Position numbers and translations under genes: made by a program | The notes under the pieces: generated by a model | The model's database searches: none | Told to the model about the DNA's origin: nothing | Seen by the model: the letters and a program-made list of their open reading frames with translations, nothing else | DNA from: QHWK01 sp035259385 | GTDB taxonomy: Bacteria > Acidobacteriota > Vicinamibacteria > Vicinamibacterales > CAVVIG01 | DNA length: 64,000 nt | Assembly: GCA_035259385.1 (NCBI GenBank) | Contig: DATFWL010000130.1 | Span: 1-64,000, forward strand | Direction of reading: 5' to 3' | Shown here: positions 53,934 through 64,000 of the stretch, piece after piece | How positions within the stretch are numbered: the first letter of the stretch is position 1 | Layout of the letters: each line of letters starts with the position of its first letter

Positions 53934-55109
53934 ATGACGGTGCTATCATTCGCGGCCGTGGGCTTCCACGGCCGCGAGTGGTGGCCGCGCCTGACGCTGG
54001 CCGCCCTCGCGCTCACCCCGCTTTCGATGCCCGCCTCGGCGCAGCCCACCGCAGCGTTCGTGGATCTCGCGTCGGAGTTCGCCGCGTCGATTGCGGGAGC
54101 CCTCGGCCCCGCCGCGGCCGTGCGGCTCACCTTCGCGCCCGATCCGTCGCGCGTCGAGGCCGAAGTCGTACGCCTCCTCGCCGCGCGCGGCGTCCGTGTC
54201 ACCGACAGCGCCGATGCGACGCCGGTGGCCGCAGCGTGTGCGACGAACCTGCGCGAGCGGGTCTGTGCAGCGGAGATCGGTCGCGGCGCCGCCCGCCGCG
54301 TCGTCATGACGACGCGGCCGCGCGGCGGAGCGGCCGACGGGGACGCCGATCCGATCGTCGCCATCGAGCTGCGGCCGATCTATACGCAGCGCCGTCCGAT
54401 GCTCGACGTCGCCACGGCCGGCGATCAGCTGCTCGTCCTTTCATCCGAGTCGGTCACGCTCGTCGCCGGCGCGACGCCGGCGGACCTCGGCGGCCGTCCG
54501 ACCGCGTCGAAGCCGATTACGACGGCGCGCGTCTGGCCGCGCGACGTGCGCGGCCGGCTGCGCGTCGTCGGGCCGACCTTCGCGGCATTTCTTCCGGGTG
54601 TGACCTGCCGCGGGACCATCAACCCGTTCACGCTCGTGTGCGCGGACGAGATCGAGCCGTGGCCGATCGGTCTCGACAACAGCGGGATCGCGCCGAGCCG
54701 CAACGCGTTCTCGACGGCGGACGGGTTCGCGTTCTACGAAGTGGCGCCGCTCGACCGGGGCCGCTTCCTGCTCGTGTCCGAGCGGAGCGCGCTCACGATT
54801 CTCGACAACGGACGTCGTACGGCGGCGCGCGGCGAGACCGCCGATCACGCCGCCGGGTTCCTGGAGAGTTGCGCCGCCGCGCCGTACGTCGCCCTCGACG
54901 GGCGGACCTCGGATGCCGGCGCCGACACGCTGCGGCTCTTCCGCGTCACGGATACCCGGTTGGTCGCGCAGTCATCGACGGTGACCGTCCCTGGCGCGCT
55001 GATCACGCTCTGGAGCGCGACTGACACAGGCCCGGCGACGGCCATCGTGCACGATCTCAACGCAGGACGGTATGAAGCCTTTCAGATCGCGCTGTCTTGC
55101 GCTCGCTAG
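53934..55109 (+). CDS. hypothetical exported protein
   Basis: 391 residues from the ATG at 53934, 2 bases after the SPFH stop. N-terminal hydrophobic part RLTLALALTPLSMPASAQPT-like (actual: LTLAALALTPLSMPASAQ) suggests export. The body is rich in short beta strands (DVATAGDQLLVLSSESVTLV, NAFSTADGFAFYEVAPLDRG, GRFLLVSERSALTILDNGRR), compatible with a seven-bladed propeller; an N-terminal domain up to about 150 (VRLLAARGVRVTDSADATPV) resembles small sensor-like folds. No family recognised. Overlaps the solute-binding-protein gene by 38 bases, so both belong to one operon ahead of the two-component pair. Confidence 0.75.
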   Translation: MTVLSFAAVGFHGREWWPRLTLAALALTPLSMPASAQPTAAFVDLASEFAASIAGALGPAAAVRLTFAPDPSRVEAEVVRLLAARGVRVTDSADATPVAAACATNLRERVCAAEIGRGAARRVVMTTRPRGGAADGDADPIVAIELRPIYTQRRPMLDVATAGDQLLVLSSESVTLVAGATPADLGGRPTASKPITTARVWPRDVRGRLRVVGPTFAAFLPGVTCRGTINPFTLVCADEIEPWPIGLDNSGIAPSRNAFSTADGFAFYEVAPLDRGRFLLVSERSALTILDNGRRTAARGETADHAAGFLESCAAAPYVALDGRTSDAGADTLRLFRVTDTRLVAQSSTVTVPGALITLWSATDTGPATAIVHDLNAGRYEAFQIALSCAR

Positions 55110-56478
55110 CGTGCTGGCTGCCGGCGCAGCGCTCAGCGCGGCGCGGCCGCAGTATGGAGGGACGCTTCGCGCCGAAGTCGACACGCCGGTCAGCAGCCTC
55201 GATCCCGCGTCGGCCCCGTCCGAGCCGGGCCAGGAGACGACGCGCACGCGCCTCGCGACGCTCCTCTTCGAGTCGCTCACCGCGATCGAACCGGACGGGC
55301 TGCGGCCGGTGCTGGCCACCTCGTGGCAGGCCGACGTTCGTGGCACGCACTGGCGGTTTCGTCTGCGCAGCGGCGTCGTCCTGCACGATCGCACGACGCT
55401 CGAACCCTGGCAGGCGGCCGCGGCGATTCGGCACAGCGAGCCGGCGTGGACGGTGAACCCCGACGGCGACTCGATCGCGATCGACACGGGCGAGCCGGTG
55501 GCGGACCTGCCGTGGCTGCTCGCCGACGGCAGGCACGCGATTGTGATTCGAGCCGCCGGCGGCGCGCTGATCGGCAGCGGGCCGTTCCGCATCGATCACG
55601 TCGAGCCGTCCCGCCTCCTGCTCAAGGCACACGAGGGCTACTGGCGCGCGCGCCCGTTCGTCGACGCCGTGCAGATCGAGCTCGGCCGGAAACTCGACAT
55701 GCAGCTCACCGACCTCGAGGGAGGCCGAACCGACATCGTCAACGTCCGCGCGACCGACGTGCGACGGCTCACGCGCCGCGGTCTGCGCGTCGAGGCATCG
55801 CGTCCGCTGGAGCTCGTCGCGCTGATCTTCGAGCCGCATCGCGCGGCTGACTCGGCGATCGCGTGGCGCCGCGCGCTGGCCGCCACGATCAACCGCGATG
55901 CGATCGGTGCCGTGGTGCTGCAGGGGCAGGCGGCACCGGCGCGTGCGATCCTGCCTGAGTGGATCTCAGGCTACACGCAGGTCGTCGCGCCCGCCGAGGG
56001 TCCGACGCTCGCGGCGCCTGCCATCGCGGCGCTGCCGATCGACCAGCGGACCGTCCTCCTGCGGGTCGACCCGGCGGACGCCGTGACGCAGGCGATCGCC
56101 GATCGGCTGGCGGTCGACGCGCGCGAGGCGGGCTTCACGGTGAAGGTGCAGGCGCCGGTCGGTCTCGCGCCTCGCGCCGATGCGCGGCTCATTCGTCTTG
56201 CCGTGCCGGCCACGACGGCCGACCGCGCGTTCGCCGAGACGGCGGCGCGGCTGACGGTGCGCGGCTGGCCCGCGATCACGCTGCCGGGTGGGACGACGCT
56301 CGACGCGACGTATCGTGCCGAGCAGACGCTCCTCGATCGCCTGATCGTCGTCCCGATCGTTCATCTCCCCGAGTTGTACGGCGTCAGCGAGCGTGTCGGC
56401 TCGTCGCTGTATCCGGCCGCACGCGCGATCGGCGGCTGGGATCTCGCCGATCTCTGGCTGCAGGGCGGACGGCCGTGA
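55072..56478 (+). CDS. SBP_bac_5 family extracellular solute-binding protein
   Basis: Periplasmic solute-binding protein of the oligopeptide/nickel type; 468 residues. Signal peptide MKPFRSRCLALASVLAAGAA. Family motifs: PQYGGTLRAEVDTPVSSLDP, LLFESLTAIEPDGLRPVLAT, WQADVRGTHWRFRLRSGVVL, LIGSGPFRIDHVEPSRLLLK, AHEGYWRARPFVDAVQIEL and RRALAATINRDAIGAVVLQG. It ends directly before the histidine kinase, whose GTG overlaps its stop (GTGA). No permease or ATPase is adjacent. An orphan binding protein coupled to a sensor kinase suggests it presents a ligand to the kinase rather than to a transporter. Confidence 0.86.
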   Translation: MKPFRSRCLALASVLAAGAALSAARPQYGGTLRAEVDTPVSSLDPASAPSEPGQETTRTRLATLLFESLTAIEPDGLRPVLATSWQADVRGTHWRFRLRSGVVLHDRTTLEPWQAAAAIRHSEPAWTVNPDGDSIAIDTGEPVADLPWLLADGRHAIVIRAAGGALIGSGPFRIDHVEPSRLLLKAHEGYWRARPFVDAVQIELGRKLDMQLTDLEGGRTDIVNVRATDVRRLTRRGLRVEASRPLELVALIFEPHRAADSAIAWRRALAATINRDAIGAVVLQGQAAPARAILPEWISGYTQVVAPAEGPTLAAPAIAALPIDQRTVLLRVDPADAVTQAIADRLAVDAREAGFTVKVQAPVGLAPRADARLIRLAVPATTADRAFAETAARLTVRGWPAITLPGGTTLDATYRAEQTLLDRLIVVPIVHLPELYGVSERVGSSLYPAARAIGGWDLADLWLQGGRP

Positions 56479-58264
56479 CGCTCCGCGCGCGGCTGTTCGT
56501 GCTCGTCGGCCTCGTCGTCGCTGTCTCCGTGGCGCTGGTGACGATCACCATTTCCGCTGCGGCGCGGCGATCGTTCGAGGCGCTCGACCGTCAAAGGACG
56601 AGTGCTCTGATTGCGCAGTTCAGGCGCGAGTTCGTGCTGCAGGGCGACGACGTCGCACGCCGGATCGATCGGCTCGCGGCAAGCGACGTGGTGCAGCGCA
56701 CCGCCGTTGACCTGGCCAGGCACGGCGATCCCGCGCCGTTTGCCGGCGACGCGGCGCCGATGGCCGCCGCTCAGGGACTCGACTTCTTCGATCTCGTTGC
56801 CGCCGATGGCACGATCATCTCGTCGGCGGAATGGCCTGCACGCTTCGGGTATCGACATCCCTGGGCGACGACGCTGCACGCCGGCGCCGCCGCATTTCTG
56901 CAGACGATCGAGTTGCCGCACGAGACCGCGCTGGGGCTCGTCGCCGTCAGGCAGGTGTCGGCGGGCATCGGTTCGTTGTACATCGGCGGCGGGGAGCGGC
57001 TCGATCAGCAGTTTCTGCGCACGCTGCGGCTGCCCGACGGGATGCGGGTGTTTCTGTACCGCAACGTCGAGCCGGAAGTCTCGCGGCAGCAACTCCTCGA
57101 CGTCTCCGGCCAGGCGACGGCGCCGGCGCCGATCGAGCCGCTGATCGCGCGCGTCCGGCAGACCGCGCAGGAGGCGAGCGACACCATCGAATCGACCGAT
57201 GGAGCAGAGTTCGTCTCGGCGATCCCGCTGACCGGATCGAGCGGCGAGGTGCTCGGCGTGCTTCTGCTCGCCAGCTCGGGCCGTGAGCTCGCCGCGCTGC
57301 TGTCGCGAATCCGCTGGAGCGGCGTCGGCTTCGGCGTGCTCGGCCTGATCGTGGGCGCGGCGCTGAGCTACGCGGCGGCGACGCAGGTGACACGTCCCGT
57401 CGAAGTCGTGGCCGAGGCGGCGGACCGGATCGCGGGCGGCGACTGGGACGCGCGCGTCGGCGAGGTGAGTGCCGGGCGCGAGATCGACGCGCTCGCCCGT
57501 GCGTTCGACACGATGGCGGCCCACCTGGTCGAGCAGCGCGATCGTCTGGTCCAGGTCGAGCGGGTGGCCGCCTGGCGCGAGCTGGCGCGCCGGCTGGCGC
57601 ACGAGCTGAAGAACCCGCTGTTTCCGCTCCGCATCACGCTCGACAACCTGCGCCGGGCGCGCACGCTGCCGGCGCACGAGTTCGAGGAGGTGCTCGACGA
57701 GAGCCTGGCCACTCTCGACACCGGCTTCAGGAACCTGAACGTCGTCGTCGGACGCTTCGGCGATTTCGCGCGGATGCCGGCACCGATCTTCGAGGACATG
57801 TCGCCGAATGCGATCGCCGAGCAGACGCTCACGCTGGTCCGGTCCCAGATCGAGGCTGCCGATCGTCCCGCGATCCGTGTGACGCTCGACCTCGACCCGG
57901 CGTGCGGCACCGTGCGCGCGGACGGTGAGCAGATGGGACGGGTGATGCACAACCTCGTGTTGAACGCGGTTGACGCGATGCCCACGGGCGGCGACCTGAC
58001 GATTCGCACGCGGCCGGTCCCCACCGGCGTCCGCATCGACGTCGCCGATACGGGAGAAGGACTCACCGACGAGGAGCGCGCGCGCTTGTTCACGCCGTAC
58101 TACACCACGAAGCAGCACGGCACCGGCCTCGGCCTGGCGATCGTGCAGTCGGTCGTCGCCGATCACTCCGGCCGCGTCTGGGTGGACAGCGCGCCCGGCC
58201 GCGGTTCGACGTTCCACATCGAGCTGCCGCGCGCGCCGCGCGACGCGGCGAAGGGCGTACCGGC

Positions 58265-58268
<4 letters not shown>
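56475..58268 (+). CDS. membrane sensor histidine kinase, NtrY-like
   Basis: 597 residues from the GTG at 56475. First span (RLFVLVGLVVAVSVALVTIT), a large periplasmic sensor region (about 30-275), second span (GVGFGVLGLIVGAALSYA), a HAMP domain (TQVTRPVEVVAEAADRIAGG), then the kinase core. The H-box RRLAHELKNPLFPLRITLDN has the phosphorylated His near residue 376; N-box MHNLVLNAVDAMP; G1 DTGEGL; G2 GTGLGLAIVQSVV. It belongs to the HisKA/NtrY type with KNPL after the His. It overlaps the sigma-54 regulator by 4 bases (ATGA), so the two are a cognate pair; the upstream solute-binding protein may act on its periplasmic domain. Confidence 0.9.
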
Positions 58269-59629
<1,361 letters not shown>

Positions 59630-59636
59630 CGAATGG

Positions 59637-59713
59637 ACGTAGCGCGAAGGCCTTGGCCGAGCGACCGTGTGATCGCGGCCCGCTGACACTCGGCTGAAGC
59701 CTTCGCGCTACGT
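59637..59713. repeat. full REP-like palindrome
   Basis: The best-preserved copy of the family: gtagcgcgaaggccttggcc, about 30 spacer bases, then the facing ctcggctgaagccttcgcgc followed by tac. It fills the gap after the sigma-54 regulator. Confidence 0.9.
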
Positions 59714-59798
59714 CGATACGGAAAATCCGCGCAGCGGCGGGCAACGACGCGTTCGACGTCTGTGCGTGGCTGCTGCCAGAGTGGACAATGCTCTAGTC

Positions 59799-62700
59799 AT
59801 GGAAGTGCTGGTCCTGTTCGCCGTGCTGATCGTGGCGTTTCCGTATGTGGCTGCGATCGTGAACTGGGGGCGAACGGCAGACCTGCGCCGACGTCTCGCC
59901 GACCTCGAGGAGCTGTCGCGCCGGCAGGAAGCGGCGATCGCTGCGCTCACGCAGCGCCTGCGGGAGGCGAAAGCAGCGGCCGCACCGCCGGCGGCCGCTG
60001 AGCCGCGTGCGGCAGCTCCACAGGCGCTGCCGCCGGTGCCGGTCGTTCCGAAGCAGACGGCGCCGCCGGCCCCGCCGCGTGTTGTTGAGCCGGCTGAGCC
60101 GCCCCCAGCCGTCGCGCAGCCGTCGCTCGTGCCGCCGACAGCTGCGAAGCCGGCGGCGACGCCGTCAGTTCCGCCGGTGACACCAGCCGCCGCGCCGCCG
60201 GCCGCCGCGGCGCGACCGCCAGTCGCACCGCCGCCGCCGCCGCTGCCTCCGCCGCCTCCGCGACCACCGGCGCGCGAGCCGTTCGACTGGGAACGGGTCG
60301 TCGGCGTCAAGATGTTCTCAGCGGTCGCCGGCGTCGCGCTCGTGCTGGCGGCGGTGTTCTTCCTCCGCTACTCCATCGACCATGGATGGCTCGCGCCGCC
60401 GGTTCGGGTCGCGATCGGCGTGCTCGTCGGCATCGGGCTCCTGATCGCGTGCGAGCTCCGCGCCGCGCGAAAATATCCGGTGACGGCGAACGCGCTCGAT
60501 GCCGCGGCGATCGCGATCCTCTTCTCGACGTTCTTCGCCGCTCACGCGCTCTGGCAGCTGATTCCAGCGACGGCGGCCTTCGGCCTGCTCGCGCTCGTCA
60601 CCGGTGTCGCCGTGCTGCTGTCGATCCGGCGCGACTCGGTGTTCATCGCGCTGCTCGGGCTGCTCGGCGGCTTCGCGACGCCGATGCTGTTGTCCACCGG
60701 CGAGAACCGGCCGGTGCCGCTGTTCGCGTACCTGCTGCTCCTGAACCTCGGCCTCGCGTGGGTCGCCGCCCGGAAGCGGTGGCGGCTGCTGACGATCCTC
60801 AGCATCGCCTTCACGACGTTCTACCAGTGGGGCTGGGTGATCACCTTTCTCACCGCGAGCCAGCTGCCGCTGGCGATGGGCGTCTTCCTCGTCTTCTCGC
60901 TGACCGGCTTCGCGTCGATTCTGTTCACTGCCCCGGCCGCGCCGTCGACGGAGACGCCGGCGCTCGCGCGGGCAGGCCTTGCCGCGGCGGCGATGCCGCT
61001 CGTGTTTGCCGCCTATCTCGCTGCGGTGCCCGGATACGGCGCGCAACCGGGCCTCCTGTTCGGATTCCTCCTGATCGTGGACGCCGGCCTCTTCGCGGTC
61101 ACGGTCTGGCGCCGCGATCCCTGGGCGCATGCGCTCGGCGCCGTGGCCGCCGGCGTCGTGTTCGCGACGTGGCTCGCGGTGTCGTACGCGCACGGCGCCT
61201 GGACCATCGCCATCGGGTTCGCCTCGGCCTTCATCGTCTTCTTCGCGCTGGCGCCGAGGCTTGCGGTGCGCGCGGGCCGGCCGCTCGAGGGACTGTCCGC
61301 TCGCGCCATCTACGCCGCGCCGATGCTGCTGTTCGTCTTCACCGCGATCGCGCGGATTGAGCCGGCGGCCGACGCGCCGGCCCGCCTGTTTGCGCCGATG
61401 CTCGCGCTGCTCGGCGTCATCACGTGGCAGGCGTTCGCACGCCGCGAGTTCCCGCTGTACTACCTGGCTGCGTTCTTTGCCGTCGTGTCCGAGGCAGCGT
61501 GGTCGGCGGCGCATCTCACGTCCGATCACCTGCGCGCGGCCATCGCCGTGTACGCGGCCTTCGGCATCCTCTACATCGGCGTGCCGGTGGCCGCCAGGCG
61601 CGCACGCGTGACGATGACGCCGCGGTGGGGCGGCGGCGTGGTACTGATTGCCAGCCTGCTGCTGCTCCTGTATCTCGCCGAGGGCGCGCACGCGGCGGCA
61701 GCGTTGTGGGGACTCGCGTTCCTGCTCGCCATCCTCAACGCAGGGCTCTTCGTCGAGAGCGCCTCGGGCGAACTGCCTGCGTTGTCGGTCGTCGGCGGCG
61801 GCGTCTCGTGGTTCGTGCTCGCGATCTGGTGGGGCAATGCTGCGGCCGCGGTCGGCCTCCTGCCGTCGCTGCTCTTCCTCGTCATGTTGACGTTGACGAT
61901 GCTCGTCGGCTACGGGTGGAGTCACCGCCAGGCACGCAGCCGGAGCGATTTCGACCCGTCGCGGTCTGGATTCCGACCCGGCGCGTACCTGGGATTGATC
62001 GGCTACCTGTTCTTGTTCGCGATCGCGATCGATCCCGAATGGTCGGTGCCGCCATGGCCGTTGTTCGGTGCGCTCGCCGTGATGACGCTGGCGCTCACGA
62101 CGACGTCGCTCGCAGTGGACTCGAGCCAGCTGCACGGCGCGGGCGTGGCGGCGGCGGCCATCGTGGTGTTCGCATGTTCAGTGGTCGCGGGCGCTCCGTG
62201 GGGGCCGACCCTGGTGGCGGCCGCGGAGGTCGTCGCCGCCTACGCGCTGGCCTGGGTGGCGGTGATGCGGGCGCGCGGATCGTGGCGGTTCGCCGCGGCG
62301 GGCGCGATCTGGACGCTCTTCATGGCGAGCCTGACGCTCGGCGAAGCGTCCGGCGCGTCCACGTCCATGCCGGTCGCGATCGTGGCGATCGTCGCCGCCG
62401 CAAACGTCGCGTTGATATTCGCGAGCGCGTGGTCCGCGCGGTGGGAGTGGGTCGCTCCGTCAGCGGTGGTCGCCGCCTGGTGGGTCGAGACTGCGTGGCA
62501 TGAGCAGCACATCCGCACGATGGACTGGTCGGGGTCGTTCGCGCTCGCGCTCGTCCTGTACGCCGTCTTCGTCGCCTATCCGGTCGTGCTCGGACACCGC
62601 GCCCGGACGTCGCGGGATCCGTACATCGCGGCGATTGCCGGCAGCGCGCTGTTCTTCTTCACCGGGCGCACCGCGCTCGTGCAGGGCGGCTACGGTCAGT

Positions 62701-63518
62701 TCGTCGGCGCCGTCCCGGTGCTCGAAGGCGCGGTCAGCGCATTGCTGCTGCGCCAGCTGCTGCGCATCGAACCCAGCGGATCGCGCGACCTCGGCCGGCT
62801 CGCGCTGGTCGCCGGCGCGTCGCTCGCGTTCGTCACGGTCGCGATCCCGCTGCAGCTCCACAATCAGTGGATCACGATCGGCTGGGCGCTCGAGGGCGCG
62901 GCGCTCGCCTGGGTGTATCGCCGCGTCCCGCACCGCGGGTTGCTCTACTGGTCGTTCGCGCTGCTCGCCGCCGTGTTCGCGCGGCTGGCGCTGAACCCGG
63001 CGGTGTTCGTTTACGAGCCGCGCGGCCTTCGCGTGTTCAACTGGTACCTGTATGCGTACGCGGTCTGCGCGGCAGCGATGTTCGTGGCGGCGTGGTGGCT
63101 CGCCACGACCGACGATCGGATCCTGTCGCTGCCGCGGGCGTCGCGGCTGCTGCCGGCGGCGGCGGTGATCCTGCTGTTCCTGCTCCTGAACATCGAGATC
63201 GCCGACTTCTACGCGACCGGCCGCGAAATCGCGTTCCGCTTCGGCGTGACGCTGGCGCAGGACCTCACCTACACGATCGGCTGGCTGGCGTTCGGCATGC
63301 TGCTGCTGACCGGCGGCATCTACCTGCGGAACCAGCCGGCGCGCGTCACCGCCGTCGCATTGATCGCGATCACGGCGTTCAAGGCATTTCTGTACGACAC
63401 CGGGTCGCTCGGCGGCCTCTATCGCGTCGGCTCGCTCGTCGGCCTCGCGGTGTCGCTGTCGCTCGTCGCGCTCGCGCTCCAGAAGTTCGTCCTGCATCCA
63501 TCGGAAGGTCGCGCCTGA
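59799..63518 (+). CDS. DUF2339 multi-spanning membrane protein
   Basis: Very large membrane protein of unknown function, 1239 residues from the ATG at 59799 (MEVLVLFAVLIVAF). One N-terminal span, a coiled segment (DLRRRLADLEELSRRQEAAI), a Pro/Ala-rich linker (about 65-160), then DWERVVGVKMFSAVAGVALV, the DUF2339 hallmark, and a stack of over 25 hydrophobic spans to the end. Family proteins are often encoded next to DUF3999, as here (TGATG overlap with the next gene), suggesting a two-part membrane system. A GTG at 59766 would add 11 residues; no strong ribosome site settles this. No transporter or enzyme motif is visible. Confidence 0.85.
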   Translation: MEVLVLFAVLIVAFPYVAAIVNWGRTADLRRRLADLEELSRRQEAAIAALTQRLREAKAAAAPPAAAEPRAAAPQALPPVPVVPKQTAPPAPPRVVEPAEPPPAVAQPSLVPPTAAKPAATPSVPPVTPAAAPPAAAARPPVAPPPPPLPPPPPRPPAREPFDWERVVGVKMFSAVAGVALVLAAVFFLRYSIDHGWLAPPVRVAIGVLVGIGLLIACELRAARKYPVTANALDAAAIAILFSTFFAAHALWQLIPATAAFGLLALVTGVAVLLSIRRDSVFIALLGLLGGFATPMLLSTGENRPVPLFAYLLLLNLGLAWVAARKRWRLLTILSIAFTTFYQWGWVITFLTASQLPLAMGVFLVFSLTGFASILFTAPAAPSTETPALARAGLAAAAMPLVFAAYLAAVPGYGAQPGLLFGFLLIVDAGLFAVTVWRRDPWAHALGAVAAGVVFATWLAVSYAHGAWTIAIGFASAFIVFFALAPRLAVRAGRPLEGLSARAIYAAPMLLFVFTAIARIEPAADAPARLFAPMLALLGVITWQAFARREFPLYYLAAFFAVVSEAAWSAAHLTSDHLRAAIAVYAAFGILYIGVPVAARRARVTMTPRWGGGVVLIASLLLLLYLAEGAHAAAALWGLAFLLAILNAGLFVESASGELPALSVVGGGVSWFVLAIWWGNAAAAVGLLPSLLFLVMLTLTMLVGYGWSHRQARSRSDFDPSRSGFRPGAYLGLIGYLFLFAIAIDPEWSVPPWPLFGALAVMTLALTTTSLAVDSSQLHGAGVAAAAIVVFACSVVAGAPWGPTLVAAAEVVAAYALAWVAVMRARGSWRFAAAGAIWTLFMASLTLGEASGASTSMPVAIVAIVAAANVALIFASAWSARWEWVAPSAVVAAWWVETAWHEQHIRTMDWSGSFALALVLYAVFVAYPVVLGHRARTSRDPYIAAIAGSALFFFTGRTALVQGGYGQFVGAVPVLEGAVSALLLRQLLRIEPSGSRDLGRLALVAGASLAFVTVAIPLQLHNQWITIGWALEGAALAWVYRRVPHRGLLYWSFALLAAVFARLALNPAVFVYEPRGLRVFNWYLYAYAVCAAAMFVAAWWLATTDDRILSLPRASRLLPAAAVILLFLLLNIEIADFYATGREIAFRFGVTLAQDLTYTIGWLAFGMLLLTGGIYLRNQPARVTAVALIAITAFKAFLYDTGSLGGLYRVGSLVGLAVSLSLVALALQKFVLHPSEGRA

Positions 63519-64000
63519 TGAGAGCCGTCATGAAGATCGCCGCGCTGGGTGTCGCCGCCGCGACCGCTGCCGTCGCTGCGCAGCCCGCCGCGACACCGCC
63601 CCCCTTCCGCTTCGAGCGGCCGGTGACCGGTGGCGGCGGACCGCGGCGGCTGGCGATCGACCTGCCGCTGCTCGCGGGCGCGGCGCCGTTCCGCACGTCG
63701 GTCCGCGTCGGAACGCAGTCGTCGGGCTCGCTGCGCAGCGTGAACGCGTCCGACGGCCTGCGCGATCTCAGGTTCTACGACGCCGGTGGTGCCGAGGTCG
63801 GCTACGTGCTCGTCGCGGTGCCGACACCGGAGCCGGTGTTCAAGCCGGCGACGATTCGACCGATTGCGCCGGTCGAGACCGACACCGTGAAGACGAGCGG
63901 CTTCGAAGCCGATCTCGGTGAGCCGCTGCTGATCGATCGCGTCGACGTCGAGGGGCTCAGCGCGCCGTTTCTGAAGCGCGTGACGCTCGAGGGCAGCGGC
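63518..64000 (+). CDS. DUF3999 family exported protein, cut by the window edge
   Basis: The first 161 residues of a DUF3999-type protein; the rest is outside. Signal peptide MRAVMKIAALGVAAATAAVA. The visible part (FRFERPVTGGGGPRRLAIDL, LRDLRFYDAGGAEVGYVLVA, GEPLLIDRVDVEGLSAPFLK) is beta-rich and matches the start of this family, the usual partner of DUF2339. The ATG shares one base with the upstream stop, implying coupled translation. Function unknown; an association with the DUF2339 membrane protein is inferred from conserved neighbourhood. Confidence 0.85.
   Translation, partial: MRAVMKIAALGVAAATAAVAAQPAATPPPFRFERPVTGGGGPRRLAIDLPLLAGAAPFRTSVRVGTQSSGSLRSVNASDGLRDLRFYDAGGAEVGYVLVAVPTPEPVFKPATIRPIAPVETDTVKTSGFEADLGEPLLIDRVDVEGLSAPFLKRVTLEGSG

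Overview
The window looks like chromosome of a high-GC acidobacterium, probably of the Vicinamibacteria type. Three family signatures support this: a secreted VWFA-related protein of the acidobacterial kind (19996-22119), an ADOP-type ABC permease with no ATPase beside it (33702-36143), and a TonB receptor with an N-terminal carboxypeptidase-regulatory-like domain (40756-43779). The cell is diderm, with outer-membrane barrels, lipoproteins and a TonB receptor. Placement below phylum is inference.

Layout. 1-8029 (minus) is a translation/transcription operon: rimP, nusA, infB, a DUF503 gene, a possible 29-residue membrane ORF, rbfA, nrnA, truB and the start of rpsO. A clear intrinsic terminator at 8116-8141 separates it from rimO. 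8172-16961 (minus) holds rimO, asnS, a sugar isomerase-like gene, a small membrane-anchored protein, and an overlapping set (MidA-like methyltransferase, membrane protein, MurU-like nucleotidyltransferase, AmgK-like kinase) that suggests amino-sugar or cell-wall recycling. 16990-25801 carries an HtrA protease, an M24 peptidase, the VWFA and PrcB-like secreted proteins, small unknowns and a PhoD-type phosphatase. 25967-40585 holds glucan phosphorylase, a dehydratase, a P1 peptidase, an LtaS-like sulfatase, a beta-barrel protein, the ADOP permease, DUF4389, an amidohydrolase and an NHL-repeat protein. 40756-50562 has the TonB receptor, an MFS transporter, a NagX-like acyltransferase, a PIG-L deacetylase and a BNR/sortilin-like protein. 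50693-51250 is a peroxiredoxin with an in-frame TGA exactly at the peroxidatic cysteine, followed by a SECIS-like hairpin: a probable selenoprotein. 51323-59629 has a lipoprotein with faint atypical-kinase features, an SPFH protein, and an operon joining an unknown secreted protein, a solute-binding protein and an NtrY/NtrX-type two-component system. 59799-64000 is the DUF2339-DUF3999 pair.

The second theme is repeats. Many gaps hold short palindromic elements whose arms are tandem 7-8-base words (GGGATTC, GGGGCTC, GGTTCTG, AATTAAG, AAGGTTCT and others) or a REP-like motif (GTAGCGCGAAGGCTTCAGCC). Several lie in frame inside genes. The MidA-like gene carries three or four, the neighbouring membrane protein one, truB and the BNR gene REP-like halves, and the PrcB-like protein appears to have a signal peptide made from one. 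Words whose 21-base super-repeat has no stop codon are found inside genes; the stop-containing AATTAAG word is found only between genes, or used as a stop. One element also truncates a Ser/Thr kinase remnant.

No rRNA, tRNA, CRISPR array, transposase or phage gene was recognised.
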